From assembly GCF_009707545.1 (NCBI RefSeq), contig NZ_WLYK01000006.1, positions 310,001 to 374,000 of the forward strand: DNA of 64,000 bases, read 5' to 3'. The notes under the pieces were generated by a model that saw only the letters and a program-made list of their open reading frames with translations, searched no databases and was not told the DNA's origin. The position numbers were made by a program, and so were the translations under genes. The stretch comes from Nakamurella alba. Its GTDB lineage: Bacteria > Actinomycetota > Actinomycetes > Mycobacteriales > Nakamurellaceae. Below, one piece after another: positions 16,481 through 24,317 of the stretch. The first letter of the stretch is position 1. Each line of letters begins with the position of its first letter.

Positions 16481-17586
16481 CCGGGCAGCAGGTCTCGCCC
16501 TACGTCGGCGCCGCGGCGGTGGTGACGGCCGATGACGTGGCCGCCTACTACGAGGGCGCCACCTTCTACTCCCCCGCCGACGGCAATGCCAGCAAGGCCT
16601 CGCTGATCGACTGGGTCGCCTCGCTGATCGACGACACCGGACCGGTGGTGCTGCACCGACCGGCCGCCCTGCCCGCCGACGCGTTGTCGGCGGCGATCTG
16701 CGTGATCGGCTCCGGGTCGGCGCTGGCCGACCTTCCACCCTCCGGTGACGAGTTTTCCGGTGCGGTCCGGGAACTCGAGCAGCATGTCGGCGGCCGCATG
16801 GGCGCGGTCTACCCGCTCGCCGCCGCCACGGTCAGCGCGATGGCCCCGCTGGCGGCCGCCGCCGACCTCGGCGTCCCGCTGCTGGACTGCGACGGGATGG
16901 GCCGCACCTTCGCCCTGGTCCACCACACCGCGATGCACCTCGGTGGCATCTCCACCGGGCCGCTGGTGATGCGCGGGGCGACCGGCGAGTCGGTCCTGAT
17001 CGAGGCACCGGACCCGGCCCGGGCCGACGCACTGGCCCGGCCGTCGGTCGAGGTACTCGGCGGCTGGGCCGCTTTCGCCGGCTACCCCGGCCCGATCGGC
17101 GCACTCACCCGGGCTGCGCTACCCGGTACGGTCTCCCGGTTGATCAACGTCGGCCGGCTGCTGATGGAACCGGGCGAGGCGGACGTGGTGGTCGGCCGAC
17201 TGTCCGCGATCACCGGTACCCGGCGGATCGGCCGCGGCCGGATCGTCGAGCTGGAACACCTCTCCCGGCCGACCGACTTCACCGTCCCGGCCCACCCGTC
17301 CAGTGTCATCATCGACGAGAGCGGTGGCGCCATCCTGCGTCTCGAGCTTCGGAGCGAGGTCGTCGCGGTGTTCTCCGACGGCGCACTGACCGCCGCCGCC
17401 CCGGATCTGGTGTGCCTCTTCGACGTCGACCGCGGTCGGTTGTCACCGCTGGACAGCCTGCAGCCCGGTGACCTGGTGGACGTGCTGGTGACGCCGGCGG
17501 ACGGAGTCTGGTACTCGCCGGAGGCCCTCGCGATGGTCGGCCCGGCCAGCCACGGGATCCCCCTCGACCACCCCAGGAAGCGCTGA
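16477..17586 (+). CDS. DUF917-like (S-methylthiohydantoin desulfurase-family) protein, divergent
   Basis: A 369-residue protein resembling DUF917. VTADDVAAYYEGATFYSPADGNASKA opens it, MGAVYPLAAATVSAMAPLAAAADLGVPLLDCDGMGRTFA matches the family core (E/N-GA--PL-AA-LG-P--DADGMGRAFP), and the C-terminus RLELRSEVVAVFSDGAL then DLVCLFDVDRGRLSPLDSLQPGDLVDVLVTPA fits the second domain. The Gly-rich AVLGTGGGG stretch normally near the N-terminus is replaced by FYSPADGNASK. DUF917 proteins travel with HyuA-type partners and include an enzyme acting on thiohydantoins. GTG at 16477 overlaps the preceding stop. The reaction is unknown. Confidence 0.7.
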   Translation: MTGQQVSPYVGAAAVVTADDVAAYYEGATFYSPADGNASKASLIDWVASLIDDTGPVVLHRPAALPADALSAAICVIGSGSALADLPPSGDEFSGAVRELEQHVGGRMGAVYPLAAATVSAMAPLAAAADLGVPLLDCDGMGRTFALVHHTAMHLGGISTGPLVMRGATGESVLIEAPDPARADALARPSVEVLGGWAAFAGYPGPIGALTRAALPGTVSRLINVGRLLMEPGEADVVVGRLSAITGTRRIGRGRIVELEHLSRPTDFTVPAHPSSVIIDESGGAILRLELRSEVVAVFSDGALTAAAPDLVCLFDVDRGRLSPLDSLQPGDLVDVLVTPADGVWYSPEALAMVGPASHGIPLDHPRKR

Positions 17587-17589
17587 TCG

Positions 17590-19107
17590 ATGCGACAGAT
17601 CCCCACCCCCGCATTGGATCTGACCGAGCTGCTGCGCGTCGAACCGCTCGCGTCCACCCAGGTCGCACACCGCAGCCAGGTCGGTCGGCAGGTGCTGCAC
17701 GTGGATCTGGCGGAGTCGTTCGACCGGATCCGGGCGCTGCCGCCGCACTCGGTGGTGGTGCTGCACGCCGAGGCCGCCTCGGGCGGCTGGTCGCTGGCCG
17801 CGGCGCTGCAGATCGCCTGGCAGCGCAACGCCGCCGCGGTGGTCGTCCCGCCGTCGGCGATGAGCGGGTCCAGCCGGATCCTGGCCGAGCGGCTCGACAT
17901 CACCCTGCTGGTGCACGATGCCGACCCGGTGGACATCGCCCTCACCGTCGCCGGGCAGCTCAGCCAGCCGCGGGCCACCCGGGCGTTGCGGGTGGCCCAG
18001 TGCGCCGAGCGGCTGGCCGAACAGACCGGCGTCCGTGGGGTGCTCGGGGTGCTGGGCGGCGAACTCGCCCCGGTTCAGGTGGCACTCGTCGCCGGCAGCA
18101 CCGTGCTCGCCGGTCGGTCCGCCGCACTCGACGATCGCCCCGATCACCAGCAGGTGCGGGTGGCGGTGCACGGCGCCGGCGGGCACCTGTGGGGCGAGCT
18201 GGTCGCCTCCGTCCCGCCGGGCTCGCCGACCGGCGTCGACATGGTCGAATCGCTGCTCTCACTCGGCCGTCTGCCGGTGCTGGCGGCCTGGGCACAGAGC
18301 CGGATGCAGCCCGCGCAGCGACTGGAGCAGGAGCAGGCGTCGTTCCAACTGCTGCGGCGGATCGGGGAGGGCGAACCGGGCACGCCCGAACCCGCGGTAC
18401 AGCGGGCGGAGGAGTCGACGCCGGAGTGGGTGGGTGAGCTCGGCTGGCGGATCGACGGGATGAACCGGGCCCTCTGGGTGACCGGGGTCGCCAACACCGG
18501 CGAACCTGCACCGGAGCTGACCCACCTGGTGCGGTCGACCTGGTCCCGGCTGCTGCCGGACTGGCCCATCGCACCCGACGAGGACGGCTGGGTCAGTTGG
18601 TGGAACGGTCCGGCCGACCGGCCCGCGGCCGTGCGCAAGGCGGTACGGACCCTGGAGGACGTGCTGACCCGGCACGGTCTGGTCGCCGGCGTCGGCACCG
18701 CCCGGCGCGGGGTGTCCGGCCTGCTGCGCTCCACCTCGGAGGCACGGCTCGCCGCGCACGTGGCCCGGTCGGCAGGGGCCGGCACCGTGCAGTGGTTCGA
18801 GCAGACCGGGGTACGGTCCGCGCTCGCCTGGCTGCCGGTGGCGCAGATCGCGGAGGTCGCCGACCTCTGCCTGGCCGACCTGGTGTCGGCGAAGGATCGC
18901 ACCGCACTCGTCGAGACCGCCCTCGCGGTGCTGGATTCCGGTGGGTCGCTGAGCCAGGCGGCGCAGCGCCTGGGGGTGCACCGCAACACCGTGCTCGCCC
19001 GGGTGGCCCGGGCGCGCGAGCTCGGCGTCGTCTCCGACGACCCTGCGCAGCGACTGGCGCTGCACGTGCTCTGCTACGCGCTCGACACCCTCTGGCGCAC
19101 AGGCTGA
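17590..19107 (+). CDS. PucR/CdaR-type transcriptional regulator
   Basis: A 505-residue regulator ending in a PucR-type HTH_30 domain: ALAVLDSGGSLSQAAQRLGVHRNTVLARVARARELGVV near residues 440-475, followed by RLALHVLCYALD. The N-terminal 120 residues resemble a PucR ligand domain (VVVLHAEAASGGWSLAAALQIAWQRNAAAVVVP). The middle holds a GGDEF-like/CdaR-type fold without catalytic motifs. PucR proteins control purine and ureide use in bacilli and actinobacteria. It starts 3 bp after the DUF917-like gene and is the last gene of the importer operon, so it probably senses the imported ligand or its product and may bind 10621-10639. It converges on the GH16-like gene with a single base between stops. 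Confidence 0.85.
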   Translation: MRQIPTPALDLTELLRVEPLASTQVAHRSQVGRQVLHVDLAESFDRIRALPPHSVVVLHAEAASGGWSLAAALQIAWQRNAAAVVVPPSAMSGSSRILAERLDITLLVHDADPVDIALTVAGQLSQPRATRALRVAQCAERLAEQTGVRGVLGVLGGELAPVQVALVAGSTVLAGRSAALDDRPDHQQVRVAVHGAGGHLWGELVASVPPGSPTGVDMVESLLSLGRLPVLAAWAQSRMQPAQRLEQEQASFQLLRRIGEGEPGTPEPAVQRAEESTPEWVGELGWRIDGMNRALWVTGVANTGEPAPELTHLVRSTWSRLLPDWPIAPDEDGWVSWWNGPADRPAAVRKAVRTLEDVLTRHGLVAGVGTARRGVSGLLRSTSEARLAAHVARSAGAGTVQWFEQTGVRSALAWLPVAQIAEVADLCLADLVSAKDRTALVETALAVLDSGGSLSQAAQRLGVHRNTVLARVARARELGVVSDDPAQRLALHVLCYALDTLWRTG

Positions 19108-19108
19108 C

Positions 19109-19876
19109 TCAATCAGCGTGGCTGATCCGGTCGACCTGCAGGATCGGCACCAACTCGCCATCGGTGGCCGCGGTGCCGTCGGCCCGGTCGGGAAAGTCGA
19201 AGACCGCGATCATCGACTGCATCGGGTAGACGGGTGGGCCGGGACAGCGTCGGATCTCGGTCCCGTCGACCGAGAACACCACCTCCTGCGCCGTCCACCG
19301 CACCTGGTACTCGTGGAACCTGGCGACGTCGATCGCCAGCCGGGTGGTGGCGAAGTCCTCGGCGATCCGCGGATCACGGAACCGGTGCAGGCCGCTGCCG
19401 ACCATCGCCGACCGCCCGGGATCGACGGCGTCACCGAAGATCTCCCACACGCAGATCTCCGCGCACTCCTGCGGATCCTCCTCGAACCCGACCATCCACC
19501 AGGAGGCCATGGATCGTGGGGACAACTGCATCCGGGCCCGCATCGTCAGCGTGCCGAAGGTCGGCATCCACCCACGGAAGGTCTCCTGCTGCTCGCGGAC
19601 GACCAGTCCGTCCTGCCACGGCTGCTGTCCGCGGGTCCCCCCCACCGGGCCCGACCAGTTCCCCGACTGGACACCCGACACCCGCAGCGGCGGGTGCACC
19701 TCGTGCGCCCAGAGCCCCTGCATCGGCGGGATCCTCAGCTCCAGGCAGGAGTCGGCGACGGTGTACGTCGCAGCGGTGGACTCCAGAGAACTCCAAGCCG
19801 GCAGGTAGTGCGGCAGCCACCGCGTCGGATCCAGGTCCGGCCCGTCGAAATCCTCGATGTTCACGCCTCCCAGCAT
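19109..19876 (-). CDS. GH16-like concanavalin-fold protein with altered catalytic motif
   Basis: A 255-residue protein of the concanavalin A-like lectin/glucanase fold. Features include EDFDGPDLDPTRWLPHYLPAWSS at the N-terminus, a central MRARMQLSPRSMASWWMVGFEE and FHEYQVRWTAQEVVFSVDGTEIRR near the end, a layout typical of glycoside hydrolase family 16. The catalytic stretch normally E-x-D-x-x-E reads EICVWE (residues 140-145), so both glutamates remain but the middle aspartate is Cys. No signal peptide is evident. ATG at 19876 is chosen; GTG at 19864 is an alternative. Activity on beta-glucans cannot be assumed. Confidence 0.72.
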   Translation of the reverse strand: MLGGVNIEDFDGPDLDPTRWLPHYLPAWSSLESTAATYTVADSCLELRIPPMQGLWAHEVHPPLRVSGVQSGNWSGPVGGTRGQQPWQDGLVVREQQETFRGWMPTFGTLTMRARMQLSPRSMASWWMVGFEEDPQECAEICVWEIFGDAVDPGRSAMVGSGLHRFRDPRIAEDFATTRLAIDVARFHEYQVRWTAQEVVFSVDGTEIRRCPGPPVYPMQSMIAVFDFPDRADGTAATDGELVPILQVDRISHAD

Positions 19877-19926
19877 GGCCTGCACCGGGCCGGACCGCCG
19901 GTCGGACAACTCGGCCGTTCGCACCG

Positions 19927-20178
19927 TCAGTGGGTACCGTCGATCCCGCAGTTCGCACACGGTTCGGACGCCGACATCCGGATCGGCTCGGTGAAGTCGT
20001 ACGGGAAGTTCTCCCGCGGCAGTCCGCACACCGTGGTCCGATCGACAGGGTCCGCGACCGCATGGGTCTCCCCGCGCGGGTGCCGCCCGACATCGCCCTT
20101 CCCCGCCACCAGCCGCCCGACCCGCAGCGCCGGGTACTCGTCCCACCGGAACCCCGCCGCCACCAGCGTCCGCGTCAT
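19927..20178 (-). CDS. Small conserved-looking protein with paired cysteines
   Basis: An 83-residue basic protein, MTRTLVAAGFRWDEYPALRVGRLVAGKG at the start, then VDRTTVCGLPRENFPYDF and a C-terminus EPCANCGIDGTH. The CxxC near the end and a third Cys upstream could bind zinc. I recognise the general look of a small actinobacterial protein family without an assigned function. It reads in the same direction as the GH16-like gene, 50 bp upstream of it. The frame is open further upstream, but ATG at 20178 gives the compact protein. Confidence 0.6.
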   Translation of the reverse strand: MTRTLVAAGFRWDEYPALRVGRLVAGKGDVGRHPRGETHAVADPVDRTTVCGLPRENFPYDFTEPIRMSASEPCANCGIDGTH

Positions 20179-20244
20179 GGGCCCGACGATAGACCGAGCC
20201 GTCTGTGTCGGGGAGGTGCCGCCGACGGACCCGGCCGCCACCCA

Positions 20245-20276
20245 CCCCTGCCCGACCGATCTCGGCCGGGCAGGGG
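20245..20276 (-). terminator. Hairpin terminator after second hyuAB operon
   Basis: Arms CCCCTGCCCG (20245-20254) and CGGGCAGGGG (20267-20276) pair perfectly, and the stem extends by a further CCG/CGG after one mismatch. It begins 8 bp past the hyuB stop at 20284 on the minus strand. No T tract is present, as is common in high-GC terminators. Confidence 0.75.
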
Positions 20277-20283
20277 CGATGGA

Positions 20284-21963
20284 TCAGCCCGCGCCCACCC
20301 CGTAGCGGGAGAGGGCTGCAGCGGGGGTGATGTGGCGGTCGAGGAGGTCGGCCTCGACGTCGGCGGTGGAGCGGTCGGTGGGATCGCCGTAGCCGCCGCC
20401 ACCACCGGTGGCGCAGCGGATGACATCTCCTGCGGTGATGGCGGTCCCGTTGACCTTCAGCATCCGGCGCTCGTCCGCCCGGCCGGGGTTGATGACCACG
20501 TCCGGCCCGATCGCGTCCTCGCCGCCGAAGAGGCCCCACGCAGGCTGCCGGGAGCGCTCGAACCAGAGCGACACGGTGCAATCGGTGAGTGCCTCGTACT
20601 CACGCACCACCCCGTTCCCGCCACGCCAGCGTCCGGCGCCGCCGGAGTCCGGCCGCACCTGGTAGGTGGTGATGCGGAAGGGGTACCGGGTCTCCAGCAC
20701 CTCGACCGGCAGGTCCTTCAGCGAGCCGTTGACGTTGTTGATCAGCGCGCTCTCGCCGTCGGAGCCGTCCCAGGCACCCCAGCCGCCGAGAGTGGCCTCC
20801 AGCGAGACGAACTCGCGACCGGTGCGTGGATCGGTGCCGGCCGTGAGCACGATCATCGAGTCGCCGTGCGACGCACCGGCCACCCGGTCCGGCATCGCCG
20901 GGGCGAGCGCCCGGGCCACCATGTCGATCAGCAGTCCGAGGTGGGAGAAGTACCACTGGCAGGCGGCCGGGGCGATCGCGCCCAGCACCGAGCCTTCACG
21001 CACCTGGGTGGTCATCGACCGGAAGGACCCGCCGTTGCCCGGCAGGTCCGGGCTGACCAGCAGCTTGTAGCCCACCCGCAGTGCCGACACCGCCTGCGCC
21101 ACACCGCAGTTGACCGGACCGGTGGCCTGGTCCGCGGACTCGGTGACGTCGAAGTCGATGTCCTCGCCGGTCACCGTCACCCGCAGCTTGATCGGGATCG
21201 GGCTGTCCAGGTCGATGCCGTCGTTGTCCAGCACACCCTCGGCCGCGTACACCCCGTCAGGGATCGCCGCGATCACGGCGCGCTCGAGAAGCTCCGTCTG
21301 GCGGAAGATCTCGTCCCGCGCCGCCTCCAGCGTCTCCAGCCCGAACCGGCGGACCAGGGCCGAGAGCCGGGCGTCGCCCATCTTGATGCAGGCGATCATC
21401 GCGTGCATGTCGCCCATGGTCGGGTACGGGAACCGGACGTTGGTGGCGATGACGTCCATGATCGAGCGGACGTCCTTGCCGCCCTCGACGAGTTTGTGCG
21501 CGCCGAGCCGCAGCCCCTCCTGGAAGATCGAGGTGGAGTCCATCGACCCGCCCGGGTCCTTGGATCCCACGTCGATCCAGTGCGCCCGGGTCGCGGTGAA
21601 CCCGACCAGCAGCTCGTCGACGAACACCGGCCCGAAGATGGTCACGTCGTTGAGATGCGTGCCGCCGAGGTAGCTGTCATTGAGGATCCAGACGTCACCC
21701 GGCTCCCAGACCTCGCGCCCGAAGCGCTGCTCGGTGGCCCGGGTGCAGGTCTCCAGGTTGCCGAGGAAGATCGGCAGGCCGGCCGACTGGCCGAGCACCT
21801 GGTGGTCGCTGTCCAGCAGAGCGACCACGCAGTCACCGCCCTCGTAGATGATCGGGGTGTAGGCGGAGCGGATCAGCGTCGCGTTCATGTCGTCCGCCGC
21901 GGAGTTCAGTGCGTTGCGGATGATCTCGACGGTCACCGGGTCGATGGCGGTGGCGGTGGTCAT
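20284..21963 (-). CDS. hyuB: Hydantoinase B/oxoprolinase-family subunit (second HyuB)
   Basis: A 559-residue HyuB-family protein. The opening IDPVTVEIIRNALNSAADDMNATLIRSAYTPIIYEGGDCVVALLD is standard, followed by GDVWILNDSYLGGTHLNDVTIFGPVFVDELLVGFTATRAHWIDVG and the C-terminal VRPDSGGAGRWRGGNGVVREY and GGGGGYGDPTDRS. It differs clearly from the 6255-7985 copy, so the two pairs probably have different substrates. Typical-length HyuB proteins run 550-600 residues. ATG at 21963 overlaps the hyuA stop by 4 bp, and a hairpin follows the gene. Confidence 0.92.
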   Translation of the reverse strand: MTTATAIDPVTVEIIRNALNSAADDMNATLIRSAYTPIIYEGGDCVVALLDSDHQVLGQSAGLPIFLGNLETCTRATEQRFGREVWEPGDVWILNDSYLGGTHLNDVTIFGPVFVDELLVGFTATRAHWIDVGSKDPGGSMDSTSIFQEGLRLGAHKLVEGGKDVRSIMDVIATNVRFPYPTMGDMHAMIACIKMGDARLSALVRRFGLETLEAARDEIFRQTELLERAVIAAIPDGVYAAEGVLDNDGIDLDSPIPIKLRVTVTGEDIDFDVTESADQATGPVNCGVAQAVSALRVGYKLLVSPDLPGNGGSFRSMTTQVREGSVLGAIAPAACQWYFSHLGLLIDMVARALAPAMPDRVAGASHGDSMIVLTAGTDPRTGREFVSLEATLGGWGAWDGSDGESALINNVNGSLKDLPVEVLETRYPFRITTYQVRPDSGGAGRWRGGNGVVREYEALTDCTVSLWFERSRQPAWGLFGGEDAIGPDVVINPGRADERRMLKVNGTAITAGDVIRCATGGGGGYGDPTDRSTADVEADLLDRHITPAAALSRYGVGAG

Positions 21964-24011
21964 GCGCGTCCCTCCTGGGTGGCCCGGATGATCAGGGATC
22001 CGATGCCGTCGACGGAGATGTCGTAGCCGGGCGGCACGACGGTGGTGGCGGTGTCCTCGGTGATGACCGCCGGGCCGGCCAGTGTGTGACCGGCCAGCAG
22101 GTCGTCGCGGCGCACCAGCACCGCATCGTGCTCGGCGCCGCCGAACACCACCCGACGGCTCTCGTGCGGGAAATCCGCCGAGGTCGCCGCCGGCCAGACC
22201 TGCGGTGCCGGCTTGCCCAGGTCACCGAAGGCCGTCGTCCGCAGCGCCACGAACTCGATGGGGGCGCCGAGGTTGGCGTGCCCGTAACGGCTCTCGTGCA
22301 TCTCGGCGAACCGGGTGGCCACGATCGACAGGAAGTCCGGCCGGGACGGTTCGCCGGCATCGGCCAGCGGCACCGTGAGCGTGTACTCCTGCGCCTCGTA
22401 CCGGATGTCCACCGCATGGGCCACGCTGCGCTGCTCCGGCTTGACGCCCTCGTCGGCCAGGCCACCCAGGCCGGCCTCCTCCATCCCGGTCAAGGTGGCG
22501 GACATGTGCGCGCCGTCCAGGTCGACGTCCAGCCGGAAGTACGGCTCGGTCGCGTCCTTGCGGATCGAGGTCTGCAGCATGCCCCACGCGGAGAACGCGC
22601 CGGGGAAGCGCGGCACGATCGTCTCCGGGATCCCCAGCTCCGCGGCCAGGAACACCGCGTGCATCGGACCGGCGCCGCCGAACGCGACCAGCCCGCTGTC
22701 CCGCGGGTCGATGCCGCGGGAGACAGTAATGGTCTGGATCGCCTGTGCCATCTTGGAGTTCGCCACGTCGCAGATGCCTTCGGCCATGGCCACCGGGTCG
22801 AGGCCGAATGCCTCGCCGAGGGCGGCGACCGCAGTCCTGGCGGCCTCGACGTCCAGCGTCATCTGGCCGCCGGCGAAACCGTTCGGGTCGATGCGGCCGA
22901 GCACCAGGTTCGCGTCGGTCACCGTCGGCTCGGTGCCGCCGCGGCCGTAGCAGGCCGGACCAGGCCGGGCACCGGCGGACCGCGGTCCGACCCGGAGGCC
23001 GCCGGCCTCGGTCCAGGCCACCGAACCGCCACCGGCACCGACGGTGTGGATGTTGACCACGCTCATCAACATCGGCAGACCCTCGAGGTGGGCCTCCGCC
23101 GAGACGTCCGGCTCGCCGTCGACGATCAACGACACGTCGAAGGAGGTGCCGCCCATGTCGACGCCGATCAGGTTCGGCCGGTCCGACACCCGGGAGAGCT
23201 CGGCGCACGCGATCGCGCCGCCGACCGGTCCGGACAGCAAGGTCTGCAGCGGCCGCCGGCGGGCGGACTCGGCGGTGAGCACACCGCCGGAGGACTGCAT
23301 GACGTGCAGCGGCACCTCCAGACCCCGGTCCGCCAACCGCTTCTCCAGGTTGACCAGGTAGCGGCGGACGATCGGGCCGGTGTAGGCCTCGACCACGGCG
23401 GACGATGTCCGCTCGTACTCCCGCCACTCCTTCGCCGCCTCGTGGGAGAGCGAGACGGTGAAGTCCGGCCCCAGCTCCTCCAGCAGGATCTCCCGGGCGC
23501 GCAGCTCGTGCGCGGGGTTGGCGTAGCTGAACAGGAAGGCGACCGCGACCGCGCCCAGCCCACGCTCCTTGGCGGTGCCGGCGGCGGCGCGGACCGCATC
23601 TTCGTCGAGCGGGGTGAGTTCCGCGCCGTCGGCGGCGATCCGGCCACCGATGCCGACCACATCACGCCGCGGGACGAGCGGCTCGGGCTTGCGGTAGTGC
23701 AGGTCGTACAGACGCAGTCGCGGCCCGCGGGCGATGTGGTACGTGTCCTCCAGCCCGGCGGTGCCGAGCAGCAGCACCGGCACGCCGCGCCGCTCCAGGA
23801 ACGCGTTCAGGCCCTGCGTGGTCCCGTGGACCAGGAAGGAGATGTCGGACGGCGCCTCCACCACCGACCCCAGGCCTGCCAGCACCCCCTCGCTGAGGTC
23901 CTCCGGGGTGGTGGACGCCTTGCCCGCCGCGAACACCCCCGCCTCGTCGTCGTAGGTCACGACATCGGTGAAGGTTCCGCCGATGTCCATCGACACCCGG
24001 TACTGCGCCAT
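21960..24011 (-). CDS. hyuA: Hydantoinase A/oxoprolinase-family ATPase subunit (second HyuA)
   Basis: A 683-residue HyuA-family ATPase. Both nucleotide loops are intact: VSMDIGGTFTDVVTYD at the N-terminus and LIGVDMGGTSFDVSLIVDG later, with LSGPVGGAIACAEL between them and EYERTSSAVVEAYTGPIVRRYLVNLEKRL as the inter-domain helix. VNIHTVGAGGGSVAW is the usual Gly-rich loop. ATG at 24011 follows GGGAGA with good spacing. It forms a two-gene operon with hyuB, directly downstream of the xanthine dehydrogenase genes and on the same strand. Substrate class (cyclic amide or ureide) is inferred from family and context only. Confidence 0.93.
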   Translation of the reverse strand: MAQYRVSMDIGGTFTDVVTYDDEAGVFAAGKASTTPEDLSEGVLAGLGSVVEAPSDISFLVHGTTQGLNAFLERRGVPVLLLGTAGLEDTYHIARGPRLRLYDLHYRKPEPLVPRRDVVGIGGRIAADGAELTPLDEDAVRAAAGTAKERGLGAVAVAFLFSYANPAHELRAREILLEELGPDFTVSLSHEAAKEWREYERTSSAVVEAYTGPIVRRYLVNLEKRLADRGLEVPLHVMQSSGGVLTAESARRRPLQTLLSGPVGGAIACAELSRVSDRPNLIGVDMGGTSFDVSLIVDGEPDVSAEAHLEGLPMLMSVVNIHTVGAGGGSVAWTEAGGLRVGPRSAGARPGPACYGRGGTEPTVTDANLVLGRIDPNGFAGGQMTLDVEAARTAVAALGEAFGLDPVAMAEGICDVANSKMAQAIQTITVSRGIDPRDSGLVAFGGAGPMHAVFLAAELGIPETIVPRFPGAFSAWGMLQTSIRKDATEPYFRLDVDLDGAHMSATLTGMEEAGLGGLADEGVKPEQRSVAHAVDIRYEAQEYTLTVPLADAGEPSRPDFLSIVATRFAEMHESRYGHANLGAPIEFVALRTTAFGDLGKPAPQVWPAATSADFPHESRRVVFGGAEHDAVLVRRDDLLAGHTLAGPAVITEDTATTVVPPGYDISVDGIGSLIIRATQEGRA

Positions 24012-24317
24012 ACGGCTCTCCCATCGACTGGACGTGGCGACAGACTAGGGATCGACCGACCGGGCCCGATGTGCGGTGCGCCCACCTCGCGGCGTCGGGT
24101 GCGTGCTCCGCGCACTGTTCGGCGGGATGGTCCACCTGCGGGTCGAGACACAAAGGTGCCCAACGTTTCCGGACACCCCGGATTTCGATACCGCACAGGT
24201 ATCCGGATCGTCGGCCCGGCGAGTGGACGACGCGGTTCCGGCGGTCGGTTTCATCCCGGACACGGCACGATCGACCCGCCCGGCCCGAGCAGGTACTTGC
24301 CGCCGCAACCGGCCCGA
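24012..24317. other. Intergenic region upstream of second hyuAB
   Basis: This 306-bp gap separates the xanthine dehydrogenase stop from the second hyuA. No open frame in it has a recognisable domain or good ribosome site. I see no strong hairpin or long palindrome; it presumably holds the hyuAB promoter. Confidence 0.5.

Noticed and set aside
13295-16738. A minus-strand frame of over 1,100 codons opposite the ABC importer genes
   Set aside because: The plus-strand ATPase, permease and HyuA-like genes carry clear family features and coupled starts; the antisense product is low-complexity.
19103-19117. Small hairpin GCTGA/TCAGC between the convergent PucR and GH16-like genes
   Set aside because: A stem of only 5 bp that overlaps both stop codons is too weak to call a terminator.
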